Part shown: positions 1 to 6,562 of the stretch, piece by piece | Position numbering within the stretch: position 1 is the stretch's first letter | Layout: each line of letters opens with the position of its first letter | Assembly (NCBI GenBank): GCA_017990305.1 | Contig: JAGNOB010000053.1 | Location: forward strand, 1 to 8,356 | DNA length: 8,356 bases | Direction: 5' to 3' | DNA from: Leucobacter sp. | GTDB lineage: Bacteria > Actinomycetota > Actinomycetes > Actinomycetales > Microbacteriaceae | Notes under the pieces: model-generated | Databases searched by the model: none | What the model was told of the DNA's origin: nothing | Seen by the model: only the letters and a program-made list of their open reading frames with translations | Made by a program: the position numbers and the translations under genes

Positions 1-722
1 CCGTCAAACAGCGTTGCGATGGTCTGGGTGCTCTGTAGCCCCATGTTGTCGTAGGCCTGGTTGATCATGAGCTTCTGCATCGCGAGCTGATTCGTTGGGA
101 CAGTCGACATGCGGTCGGCGAGAGCTTCGACCGCGTCGTCGAGTTCGGCCGCGGGAACTGCGTCGAGCACGAGGCCCCAGTCGACCGCCTGCGCCCCTGT
201 GATTGTGTCGCCTGTGAGGAGCATCCGCTTCGCTTTCTCTGCCCCGAGCCTGTACACCCACATTGCCGTGGTTGGGCAGCCCCACACCCGTGCCGGCATG
301 TAGCCGATCTTCGCGTCGTCGGCCATGACTACGATGTCGCAGCTCAGGGCGATGTCACTGCCACCGGCGACGGCGTGGCCCCGCACTTTCGCGATGGTGG
401 GCTTGAGTGAGCGCCAGAGGGTGAAGAAATGGTTCGTGTTCGCGCTCATCTGTGCATAGTCCTGGATGGGATCCCACTCAGGCCCCTGGTTGTCGACACC
501 TTCCTCGGCGAAGATCTTCAGGTCGTAGCCCGAGCTAAACGAGCGGCCAGCGCCCTGTAGCACGATGACGCGCACGTCGCTGTCGGCATTTGCTCGAGCA
601 ACTGCCGCCGCGAGCTGCTCTGCCATCGACTTCGTGATCGCGTTCAAGCGTTCTGGGCGGTTCAGCGTGAGATAGGCCTTGCGGTCGCGAACTTCGTACA
701 GCACGTCGGCATTGCTCGTCAT
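1..722 (-). CDS. Enoyl-CoA hydratase/isomerase (crotonase) family protein, partial at its C-terminus
   Basis: Reading the minus strand from ATG at 722 gives 240 open codons that run off the left edge, so the C-terminus is missing. The start follows a strong GGGAGG ribosome site about 7 bases upstream. The fold is crotonase: an N-terminal RPERLNAI motif (residues 22-29), the first oxyanion-hole loop SFSSGYDL (61-68), and the second GHAVAGGSDIAL (115-126). These proteins bind an acyl-CoA and stabilise a thioester enolate in the cytoplasm. The two glutamates of true enoyl-CoA hydratases are not obvious: the GGGxE position reads GGSD (D123), and the PE position reads MPAR (A144). A hydratase activity is therefore uncertain; isomerase, hydrolase or another crotonase reaction is possible. 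The window holds no other beta-oxidation gene next to it. Family assignment is secure, substrate unknown. Confidence 0.9.
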   Translation of the reverse strand, partial: MTSNADVLYEVRDRKAYLTLNRPERLNAITKSMAEQLAAAVARANADSDVRVIVLQGAGRSFSSGYDLKIFAEEGVDNQGPEWDPIQDYAQMSANTNHFFTLWRSLKPTIAKVRGHAVAGGSDIALSCDIVVMADDAKIGYMPARVWGCPTTAMWVYRLGAEKAKRMLLTGDTITGAQAVDWGLVLDAVPAAELDDAVEALADRMSTVPTNQLAMQKLMINQAYDNMGLQSTQTIATLFD

Positions 723-775
723 CGAGGGTCCTCCCGGAGCCAGGGTGGCCGCTTCTCTGCGGCCAGGGCTTTCAT
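719..775 (-). other. Possible 18-codon leader ORF overlapping the crotonase start
   Basis: On the minus strand an ATG at 775 opens an 18-codon frame, MKALAAEKRPPWLREDPR, whose TGA overlaps the crotonase ATG as ATGA. Such overlap is typical of translational coupling. An AGGAG lies directly against the ATG with no spacer, which is poor for initiation, and the peptide resembles no family I know. It may be a leader peptide or chance. Confidence 0.25.
746..765 (-). promoter_or_regulatory. Hairpin in the crotonase mRNA leader
   Basis: TGGCCGC at 746-752 and GCGGCCA at 759-765 form a perfect 7-bp stem with a 6-base loop. In the crotonase transcript the hairpin lies just upstream of the GGGAGG ribosome site, inside the possible 18-codon leader ORF. 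It could affect translation, but no partner structure or ligand motif is evident. Confidence 0.4.
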
Positions 776-843
776 CTCCTGTGATGCATGCTGGCATGCT
801 TGTGCGTGATCGTCAATACAGACGTCGTCTTTTTGAAAAACTA

Positions 844-872
844 TTGCGGGTCATAAAAATCCTGCATATAGT
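844..872 (+). promoter_or_regulatory. Candidate promoter for the MFS-helicase-racemase-like operon
   Basis: TTGCGG at 844-849 and TATAGT at 867-872 are separated by 17 bases and lie in the AT-rich core. The -10 matches the housekeeping sigma consensus at 5 of 6 positions; the -35 matches mainly in TTG. Transcription would start near 879 and leave a leader of about 124 bases. This rests on sequence pattern only. Confidence 0.35.
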
Positions 873-1002
873 GAAGCAGCTCAACAGGCTATCGACAGCG
901 GTTGACGAGGTGGCAGCGTCGCCACCCGCGATCCCGCGGTTTCGAGCAGGGACGCGTCGTGCCTGATTCACGCTGCACCACAACAGAAAGCAGGCCAGGC
1001 CG

Positions 1003-2376
1003 ATGGCGACGATGCCCGACCAAGTGACCGACACCCACAGCTCACCCCAGCCGGACGGCCCAAGCCCTGGCAGGCGCAGAGCGTTCTTCGGCGCCATCGT
1101 CGGCCACCTCATCGAGTGGTACGACTACGGCGTCTACGGCTTCTTGGCTATCTACATCGGGCAGGCGTTCTTCGCGAGTGACAATCCCGCGGTGAGTCTC
1201 ATCAGCAGCTTCGCAGTGTTCGCGCTCAGTTTCTTCGTGCGGCCGCTCGGAGGGCTGTTCTTCGGGCCGCTCGCTGACCGCTTGGGGCGGAAGCGCACCC
1301 TCATGATCGTGCTGCTGCTCATGGCAGGCGCCACATTCGTGATCGGTCTGTTGCCGACGACATCGAGTGTGGGCTGGGTCGCACCTGCGCTGCTCGTGCT
1401 CGTGCGTTGTGTGCAGGGCTTCTCAGCCGGTGGAGAGATTGGCACAGTCACGAGCTTCATTGCCGAGTATGCGGGCCCGGGCCGACGCGGCTATTCGACG
1501 AGTTGGCTCATGACCACCGCAGTGCTCGGGCTGGTGCTTGGCGGCCTCGTGGCGAACAGCATGATCTTCCTTCTGGGCCCAGACAACATGCACAGCGGCG
1601 GCTGGCGGATCCCGTTCCTCGTCGCTGGCCCGCTCGGCCTCATCGCGCTCTACATCAGGATGAGACTTGAGGACAGCCCCGAGTTCAGGCAGCTCGTGAG
1701 CCACGGCACGACCTCACCGGCACCACTGCGCGAGGTGTTCAAATGGAAGCGCGCGCTCGCCCTCGTCGCGGCAATCATCACGCTCCTTGCGTCGATGTTC
1801 TACCTACTGCTCACCTTCGCGTCGACCTACATGTCGGGGACACTCGGTTTCGACTCGGGCACGACGCTCGTGTACGTGTTTGTCGCGAGCACTCTCGGCG
1901 CGATCGTGATGCCGTTCGGCGGGATGTTCACTGACAAGTACGGGCGAAAACCATTCCTGCTTGTCCTCGCGGTGCTCGCAACCGGCGCCCTGGTCTGGTT
2001 CTTTGCGGCCGCCCAGAACGCCACCCCAGCATCGTTCCTCCCGCCACTACTCGCGGTCGCACTCACGTTCGGACTCTATTCGTCGACGCCTTACGCGGTG
2101 ATGACAGAGCTGCTCCCGACCCACATCCGATCGACGGGAATCGCGGTCTCTTACAACTTGCCCGTGGCAATCTTCGGCGGTAGCGCACCGATGATTTCGA
2201 CGGCCCTCATCGCCGGCACCGGCAACATTAGTTCCCCGGTGGTGTTTTTCGTCGGCACCGCCGTCATCTCCATCATTGGGTTGCTCATGCTGCGGCCGTC
2301 CGACTTCAGCCGCAGCGCTGAGGCCAGCGAGCGCGCCCTCACGGGCCAAGTCCAGGTGGTGCCGCCCCGCCGGTAA
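1003..2376 (+). CDS. MFS transporter, metabolite:H+ symporter (MHS, ProP/ShiA/KgtP-like) family
   Basis: This 457-residue inner-membrane protein has the length and roughly twelve hydrophobic helices of the MHS branch of the major facilitator superfamily, which couples proton entry to uptake of organic acids, osmolytes or aromatic acids. Visible hallmarks are GHLIEWYDYGVYGF in helix 1 (residues 34-47), motif A GPLADRLGRKR (88-98), the MHS-typical RCVQGFSAGGE (135-145), a WRIPFL segment before the central loop, and a second motif A copy, GGMFTDKYGRKP (306-317). Substrate cannot be read from these motifs. ATG 1003 is the first start after an in-frame stop at 964; its ribosome site is weak (AGG at 992-994), and ATG 1012 is an alternative. 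The gene is divergent from the crotonase, which hints that it may import a compound metabolised as a CoA thioester. The helicase gene follows after 39 bases. Confidence 0.93.
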   Translation: MATMPDQVTDTHSSPQPDGPSPGRRRAFFGAIVGHLIEWYDYGVYGFLAIYIGQAFFASDNPAVSLISSFAVFALSFFVRPLGGLFFGPLADRLGRKRTLMIVLLLMAGATFVIGLLPTTSSVGWVAPALLVLVRCVQGFSAGGEIGTVTSFIAEYAGPGRRGYSTSWLMTTAVLGLVLGGLVANSMIFLLGPDNMHSGGWRIPFLVAGPLGLIALYIRMRLEDSPEFRQLVSHGTTSPAPLREVFKWKRALALVAAIITLLASMFYLLLTFASTYMSGTLGFDSGTTLVYVFVASTLGAIVMPFGGMFTDKYGRKPFLLVLAVLATGALVWFFAAAQNATPASFLPPLLAVALTFGLYSSTPYAVMTELLPTHIRSTGIAVSYNLPVAIFGGSAPMISTALIAGTGNISSPVVFFVGTAVISIIGLLMLRPSDFSRSAEASERALTGQVQVVPPRR

Positions 2377-2405
2377 GCTGGGGCGAGACATCGGCCGCAA
2401 GCAAC

Positions 2406-2418
2406 AGGACCCTCATTG
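2406..2418 (+). promoter_or_regulatory. Ribosome site and TTG start of the helicase gene
   Basis: AGGA at 2406-2409 lies 6 bases ahead of TTG at 2416-2418, the first plausible initiation codon upstream of the conserved helicase N-terminus. No ATG or GTG lies in frame close enough to keep the full domain, so a TTG start is the best reading. Confidence 0.6.
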
Positions 2419-4749
2419 GCGCACGAACTTCCCGCGGAGAGTCGCGGCCTCACGATAACGCCCGAGTTCCAGCGAGGCCTCGCACTGCTTCACAGCGGCT
2501 CGAACATCTTCCTCACCGGGAAGGCCGGTACAGGTAAGTCGACGCTGATCCGCCGCTTCCTTGCCGACACCGACCGCAAAGCGATCACGGTCGCCCCGAC
2601 AGGCATTGCCGCACTCAACGTCGACGGATACACGATCCACCGACTGTTCTCATTCCCGCCGGGGGTGAGCGAGGAGTTCGTGCGCAGCGACAGATACTAT
2701 CCCGGTCGCTTTGCGCAGGCGCTGCGAGAGCTCGACACGCTCATCATCGACGAGGTGTCGATGGTGCGTGCCGACATGTTCGACGCGCTCGCCGCAGCAC
2801 TCGAGCGGTTCGGTCCGAGGCCGGGGGAGCCGTTCGGCGGGGTACAGCTCGTGCTCGTCGGCGACCTCTACCAGCTGCCACCCGTCGTGTCGGAGCGCGA
2901 GGCAGCGTTTATTGCCGACCGCTACGGGACCCCGTACTTCTTCTCGGCGCGTGCCTTCAGTCGAGACCGGTTCCCGGTCACCGAGCTGACAACGGTGTTC
3001 AGGCAGCTCGGCGACTCGAAGCTCGTCGACTTGCTGAATGCGGTGCGCGAGGGGGCGCTGCTTGACGACGCTCGCGCAGAACTCAATGCGCGCACGAACC
3101 CCGACTTTGACCCTGATCTCGACGAGTTCTGGCTCACGCTCGCGACGACAAACCGCATCGTCGGCGCACGCAATAGGCAGCTGCTCGACCGGTTGACCGC
3201 GGAACCCCTGACGTTCGCGGCGGAGGTCAGTGGCGACACGGACGGGTTCGAGCTGCCTGCTGAGGAGCGGCTGCAGCTTGCCGTTGGCGCGCAGGTGATG
3301 CTGCTGAACAACGACTTCGCAGACCGCTGGGTGAACGGCAGTATCGGCAAGGTGGAACACGTCGGCAGCGACGCGGACGGGCCAGTGGTTGACGTGCGGC
3401 TCCGCGATGGTACACGGGTCGAGGTGCGCCAGCACACGTGGGAGATCACTCGGCCGGTTGTGCGTGCCGGCGCCCTTGAACATGACGTTGTCGGTACATT
3501 TGCGCAGCTTCCCATGAAACTGGCGTGGGCCATCACCATCCACAAGAGTCAGGGGCAGACTCTCGACCGAGTCGTCGTCGACCTCACCGGCGGCACGTTC
3601 GCGAACGGGCAGCTGTATGTTGCGCTGAGTCGCTGCACGAGCCTCGAAGGGCTCGTGCTCAAGCGCGATGTCCTGCCGCGCGACCTGAAAACCGACGTGT
3701 TGGTGCGCCGCTTCCTCGAACGCGGCGAGTCCGGTGCCGCTGTGCTCGGACGGGCAAGTCTGGCGATTCTACAGGTCGGCAACGAGGGAGACCGGTACCG
3801 TCCCCGGCCCATCGAGATTGCGGTTGTCACGGACGACGGCGACGAGGCAACGACCGTGGTGAACCCGACGAGTGATCTCTTCTCAGCTGCGCAGGAGTTC
3901 GGGATCACGACCCGCGATGTTGCGCTCGCGCCATTGCTCGCTGAGGCCTGGGCCGCCCTGTCGCCATTGCTGGCTGGTCGCATCCCCACCGGGGTCGGCA
4001 TAGATGCGGCGCTCGGTCTCATCGACTTCGAACTCAAACGTAACGGCGTCGTCGTGCAGATGCCGCTTGGCGCGGAGCTGCCGGCTGCATTCATCTCAGC
4101 GGCGGATCGCCGGGAGCTCACCGTCGGGACCGCGCTTGAGCGGGCACGGGCGGCGAACGCAATTGCTGGGCGTATCGAAGCGGCATCTCCCGAGAGCATG
4201 CGGCAGGCGGGAGGCACGCCGTTCCCCACGCACAGCGCCGGGCACGGGTATCTCATCAGGCGGACGACGGGCCCGCACGGCCACGCGGGCGCAGACGCCT
4301 TCACGGTCGGCGGGCAGCTTTCGCCCGAGGACGATGCGGCGGCGCTGCTCGCGGAGCACCTGCAGGCGGCCTGGGAGCGAGTCGTTGATCGCGATGCGCC
4401 GACACTTGCACGCTTGCGCGCGGCCGAACGACACTTCGGCGTGCTGGTGCTGCCAGAAGGCTTCGAGCTCGAAGCCCCGACCGAACTGGGCGCCGTGCTC
4501 GTGCCAGGGGCGCGTGTCTGCTTCACCGGCGAGGTCGTCTCGCCAACGCACGGGGCGTTCGATCGGGACGACATGCGCGAGCTGGCGACCTCGCGGGGGC
4601 TCACGATCTCGGAGAACATGACGAAAACGAAGACTGACGTGCTCGTCGTTGCCGAGCGGGGTAGCCAGTCGGGCAAGGCAAAGAAGGCGGCGCAGTGGGG
4701 AAAACCTGTGCTCGCCGCCGAGGAGTTCTTAGACTGGGCGATGAGGTAA
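2416..4749 (+). CDS. Pif1/RecD-like SF1 DNA helicase with a degenerate exonuclease-like insert and C-terminal BRCT domain
   Basis: A 777-residue protein from a TTG start. Residues 1-430 form a superfamily 1B (5'-3') helicase core: Walker A GKAGTGKST (35-43), APTGIAALNV, Walker B LIIDEVSM with D112/E113, GDLYQLPP (149-156), FRQLGD, AWAITIHKSQGQT (370-382), and YVALSR (401-406) with the presumed arginine finger R406. This is the Pif1/RecD type, expected to unwind DNA using ATP. Residues about 446-600 resemble a DnaQ-type 3'-5' exonuclease (PIEIAVV, VVNPTSD, FGITTRDVALAP, then D530 and FELKRNG), but the first-motif acidic pair reads Q453/G455, and the late His and Asp are absent, so it is probably inactive. 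Residues about 697-777 form a BRCT domain (VCFTGEV; W775 near the end), as in NAD-dependent ligase, probably binding DNA or a partner. The helicase call is firm; the exonuclease-like call is inference from pattern. Confidence 0.92.
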   Translation: MAHELPAESRGLTITPEFQRGLALLHSGSNIFLTGKAGTGKSTLIRRFLADTDRKAITVAPTGIAALNVDGYTIHRLFSFPPGVSEEFVRSDRYYPGRFAQALRELDTLIIDEVSMVRADMFDALAAALERFGPRPGEPFGGVQLVLVGDLYQLPPVVSEREAAFIADRYGTPYFFSARAFSRDRFPVTELTTVFRQLGDSKLVDLLNAVREGALLDDARAELNARTNPDFDPDLDEFWLTLATTNRIVGARNRQLLDRLTAEPLTFAAEVSGDTDGFELPAEERLQLAVGAQVMLLNNDFADRWVNGSIGKVEHVGSDADGPVVDVRLRDGTRVEVRQHTWEITRPVVRAGALEHDVVGTFAQLPMKLAWAITIHKSQGQTLDRVVVDLTGGTFANGQLYVALSRCTSLEGLVLKRDVLPRDLKTDVLVRRFLERGESGAAVLGRASLAILQVGNEGDRYRPRPIEIAVVTDDGDEATTVVNPTSDLFSAAQEFGITTRDVALAPLLAEAWAALSPLLAGRIPTGVGIDAALGLIDFELKRNGVVVQMPLGAELPAAFISAADRRELTVGTALERARAANAIAGRIEAASPESMRQAGGTPFPTHSAGHGYLIRRTTGPHGHAGADAFTVGGQLSPEDDAAALLAEHLQAAWERVVDRDAPTLARLRAAERHFGVLVLPEGFELEAPTELGAVLVPGARVCFTGEVVSPTHGAFDRDDMRELATSRGLTISENMTKTKTDVLVVAERGSQSGKAKKAAQWGKPVLAAEEFLDWAMR

Positions 4750-4751
4750 CA

Positions 4752-4769
4752 GCGAGGGAGAACGCGATG
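4752..4769 (+). promoter_or_regulatory. Ribosome site fixing the start of the racemase-like gene
   Basis: GCGAGGGAG at 4752-4760 is 6 bases ahead of ATG 4767, which sits 14 residues before the conserved VGIFDGG. An in-frame ATG at 4695 lies inside the helicase BRCT coding region and lacks such a site, so 4767 is preferred. Confidence 0.75.
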
Positions 4770-5582
4770 GACGACGCACCAGCAGAGGCAGCCCTGCACG
4801 AGCCCGTCGGAATATTCGACGGGGGAATCGGAAGTTTCGACATGGTGCGCCGAATCCGCGCCGCCTTTCCGCAGCAGGACATCATCTATCTCGCCGACAG
4901 GGCCAGCTTTCCCTACGGGGCGCTGACCGAGGCGCAGCTGCTTGACTCCGTGACGCGCGCGACCGCGGGTCTCGTGCGTCTGGGCGCGGCGAGCGTGATC
5001 CTCGCCTCGAACGCACCGAGCGTGACAGTGCTCGATGCGCTGCGGCCGCTGGCTGCCGTGCCGGTGTTCGGCGTCACGCCTCCGGTCCGCGCAGCACTCG
5101 ACGCTGTGGGGCCCGAGGACGAGATTGCCGTCGCTGGTGCGCAGGTCATGGTCAACAGCGCCGCGCTCACCCGCTACATCGCCGCCTCTGCCGGAGTCGA
5201 CGCTGACCGAGTGCACTCGGTGCGCGCCGACGAACTCATCGGCCTTGTCGAGTCCGGCGCGTTTCTCACCCCGGCCGCGACCGCTACGCCGATTCGTGCA
5301 TTTGTGGAAGCCCTGCGAGCAGCCCATCCGCGGGTAACCGCGGTGACGCTCTCGAGTACGCACCTGCCGTGGCTCGCTGACGAGCTGCGTCGGGCGGCCC
5401 CCGAGCTGCTGTTCTGCGATCCCGCCGACGACGTTGTTGCCGCGTTCACTCCGCACGCGACGACCGGATCGGGCCAGCTGCGGTGCATCGCTACCGCCTC
5501 CGCGCAGCACCCGCTCAGCGAATTTCAGTCGATCATCGACGGCCTGCAGCTCGGGTTCGCACCGTCGCTGGTGGAGTGGTGA
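4767..5582 (+). CDS. Glutamate racemase (MurI)-like protein lacking both catalytic cysteines
   Basis: The 271-residue product matches MurI in length and order of motifs: VGIFDGGIGSF (14-24, normally FDSGxGG), IIYLADRASFPYG (39-51), PVFGVTPP (99-106), LVESG (160-164) and STHLP (197-201). Glutamate racemase interconverts L- and D-glutamate for peptidoglycan using two cysteines, one in CNTAS and one in GCTHYP. Here these read SNAPS (S81) and SSTHLP (S197), so both thiols are replaced by serine, while D18, E162 and H199, which match family acid/base or binding residues, remain. Racemase activity is therefore unlikely, and another gene should supply D-glutamate. The gene begins 17 bases after the helicase stop and is probably cotranscribed with it. 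Some MurI proteins also inhibit DNA gyrase, so a DNA-related moonlighting role is conceivable. Fold is confident; function is unknown. Confidence 0.88.
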   Translation: MDDAPAEAALHEPVGIFDGGIGSFDMVRRIRAAFPQQDIIYLADRASFPYGALTEAQLLDSVTRATAGLVRLGAASVILASNAPSVTVLDALRPLAAVPVFGVTPPVRAALDAVGPEDEIAVAGAQVMVNSAALTRYIAASAGVDADRVHSVRADELIGLVESGAFLTPAATATPIRAFVEALRAAHPRVTAVTLSSTHLPWLADELRRAAPELLFCDPADDVVAAFTPHATTGSGQLRCIATASAQHPLSEFQSIIDGLQLGFAPSLVEW

Positions 5583-5598
5583 GGCACCGCTAGCTGGC

Positions 5599-6558
5599 CT
5601 ACGGCCGTACCCGCACGATACCTTCCTGCAGCACGGTGGCGACGAGCGTCCCGTTCGGAGTGAAGAGTTCGCCCTGACAGACGACGTGGTCACCGGTGGC
5701 GCTCACGAGACGCTGCGAGAAGAGCAGCCAGTCTGCCGCGTCAAAGTCGGCGTGGAACCAGATTGTCTGCTGCACGGTTGTGCTGAACATGCCCGGTGCG
5801 AGCCAGCCGGCACCGAGTGCCGCGCCGGCCGGCTCGAGGATTGTGTCGTCAGCGATGTACGCGATGAGCGCGGCCCGACCCGTGTGGGTCGCCACGAGCT
5901 CGCGTTGTTCGGCTGTCCTTGGGGCGAACCTTACCCAGAGCCGGCTCCAGGTGCGCTGCGGAACGGTCTCGCCGTACAGCGGCGGATCGATATGCCTGGT
6001 GTCGAGGTCGCGTCCCGTCGCCCAGTACGCGTCGTAGGGGTCTCGCTCGGGTGACGGCCCGCCAAGGGGGCCGCGCTGCTTGATGGCCTCGGCCGCGGTC
6101 GGGAGTTCCTCCGGCGCTGGGATGTCTGCGTGGGGCGGTCGAAGTACGGTGCCACCCGGCAGCGCGAAGGATCCGTCAGGGGAAGCAGGCTGCTCGCCGT
6201 CGCGTGGAGCGCGCAGCGACGCGGTTGCCACCGCAATCTCGGTGCCGCCCTGCGACATTCGCACTGCCCGGTGCGCGTACCGGTACCCGTCGCGTACTCG
6301 CTCGACCTCGTAGGTGACGCCGCGGTCTTTGTCGCCGGGCCGCAGGAACGACACCTGCAGCGAGTGCACCTGCTTCTCCTCGGCGGTGGTTCGGAGGAGG
6401 GCGCCGAGTGCGCCGACGCACAGGTCGCCTCCGTACGTCGACGGCCAAGGCGTGGGTGAGGTGCTGCCCTGCCACAGTTCGAAGCGCTCGTCAGCGGCAA
6501 CCGAGCTGCGGGTGACGGACCACGGGGTCAGGAGATGCGGTGTCGCTGCTGCTGGCAT
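5599..6558 (-). CDS. Acyl-CoA thioesterase II (TesB-like)
   Basis: The 319-residue protein has the double-hotdog architecture of TesB thioesterases, which hydrolyse acyl-CoA to free fatty acid and CoA in the cytoplasm. The N-terminal hotdog includes the YGGDL segment (42-46) and the strand VHSLQVSFLRPGD. The C-terminal hotdog contains ADDTIL, TTVQQTIWFH and LQEGIVR. By alignment with E. coli TesB (Asp204, Thr228, Gln278), the triad would be D237, T261 and Q311, all present. The usual DH after the threonine is QQ here. ATG 6558 lies only 4 bases after the stop of the upstream 4HBT gene, and its own ribosome site (AAGGA) is about 12 bases away, so translation is probably coupled. It converges on the racemase-like gene with 16 bases between stops and no clear terminator. 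Length and motifs look intact. Confidence 0.93.
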   Translation of the reverse strand: MPAAATPHLLTPWSVTRSSVAADERFELWQGSTSPTPWPSTYGGDLCVGALGALLRTTAEEKQVHSLQVSFLRPGDKDRGVTYEVERVRDGYRYAHRAVRMSQGGTEIAVATASLRAPRDGEQPASPDGSFALPGGTVLRPPHADIPAPEELPTAAEAIKQRGPLGGPSPERDPYDAYWATGRDLDTRHIDPPLYGETVPQRTWSRLWVRFAPRTAEQRELVATHTGRAALIAYIADDTILEPAGAALGAGWLAPGMFSTTVQQTIWFHADFDAADWLLFSQRLVSATGDHVVCQGELFTPNGTLVATVLQEGIVRVRP

Positions 6559-6562
6559 GGAG

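Larger units (their letters stand above)
723..1002. other. Divergent intergenic region between the crotonase and MFS genes
   Basis: This 280-base stretch is clearly more AT-rich in its middle (about 830-880) than its surroundings and lies between divergent genes, so it should hold promoters for both. It contains two GCATGC palindromes at 786-791 and 794-799 and a GACGTC palindrome at 821-826, all possible operator material. No convincing protein gene is present. A 99-codon minus-strand frame crosses it but is antisense to the MFS start and has no supporting ribosome site. Confidence 0.6.

Noticed and set aside
813..1112. A 99-codon minus-strand frame with a hydrophobic segment
   Set aside because: It overlaps the N-terminus of the MFS gene in antisense and covers the AT-rich promoter core. 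The hydrophobic stretch is explained by composition, and no ribosome site is seen.
2650..3543. A 297-codon minus-strand frame
   Set aside because: It is antisense to the helicase core with conserved motifs on the plus strand. The translation shows no family signature.
4695..4766. An upstream in-frame ATG extending the racemase-like protein by 24 residues
   Set aside because: The extension overlaps the helicase BRCT coding sequence and has no ribosome site. ATG 4767 has a well-placed AGGGAG and gives the normal family length.
5583..5609. Possible bidirectional terminator between convergent genes (TACGGCCGTA palindrome at 5600-5609)
   Set aside because: The palindrome is short, overlaps the TesB-like coding end and has no T-run. 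It is too weak to call a terminator.
3549..5693. A 714-codon open frame on the minus strand
   Set aside because: It lies antisense to the helicase and racemase-like genes, which have full family motifs. Its product is low-complexity in S, R, A and P, as expected from the antisense frame of GC-rich DNA, and it has no recognisable domain.
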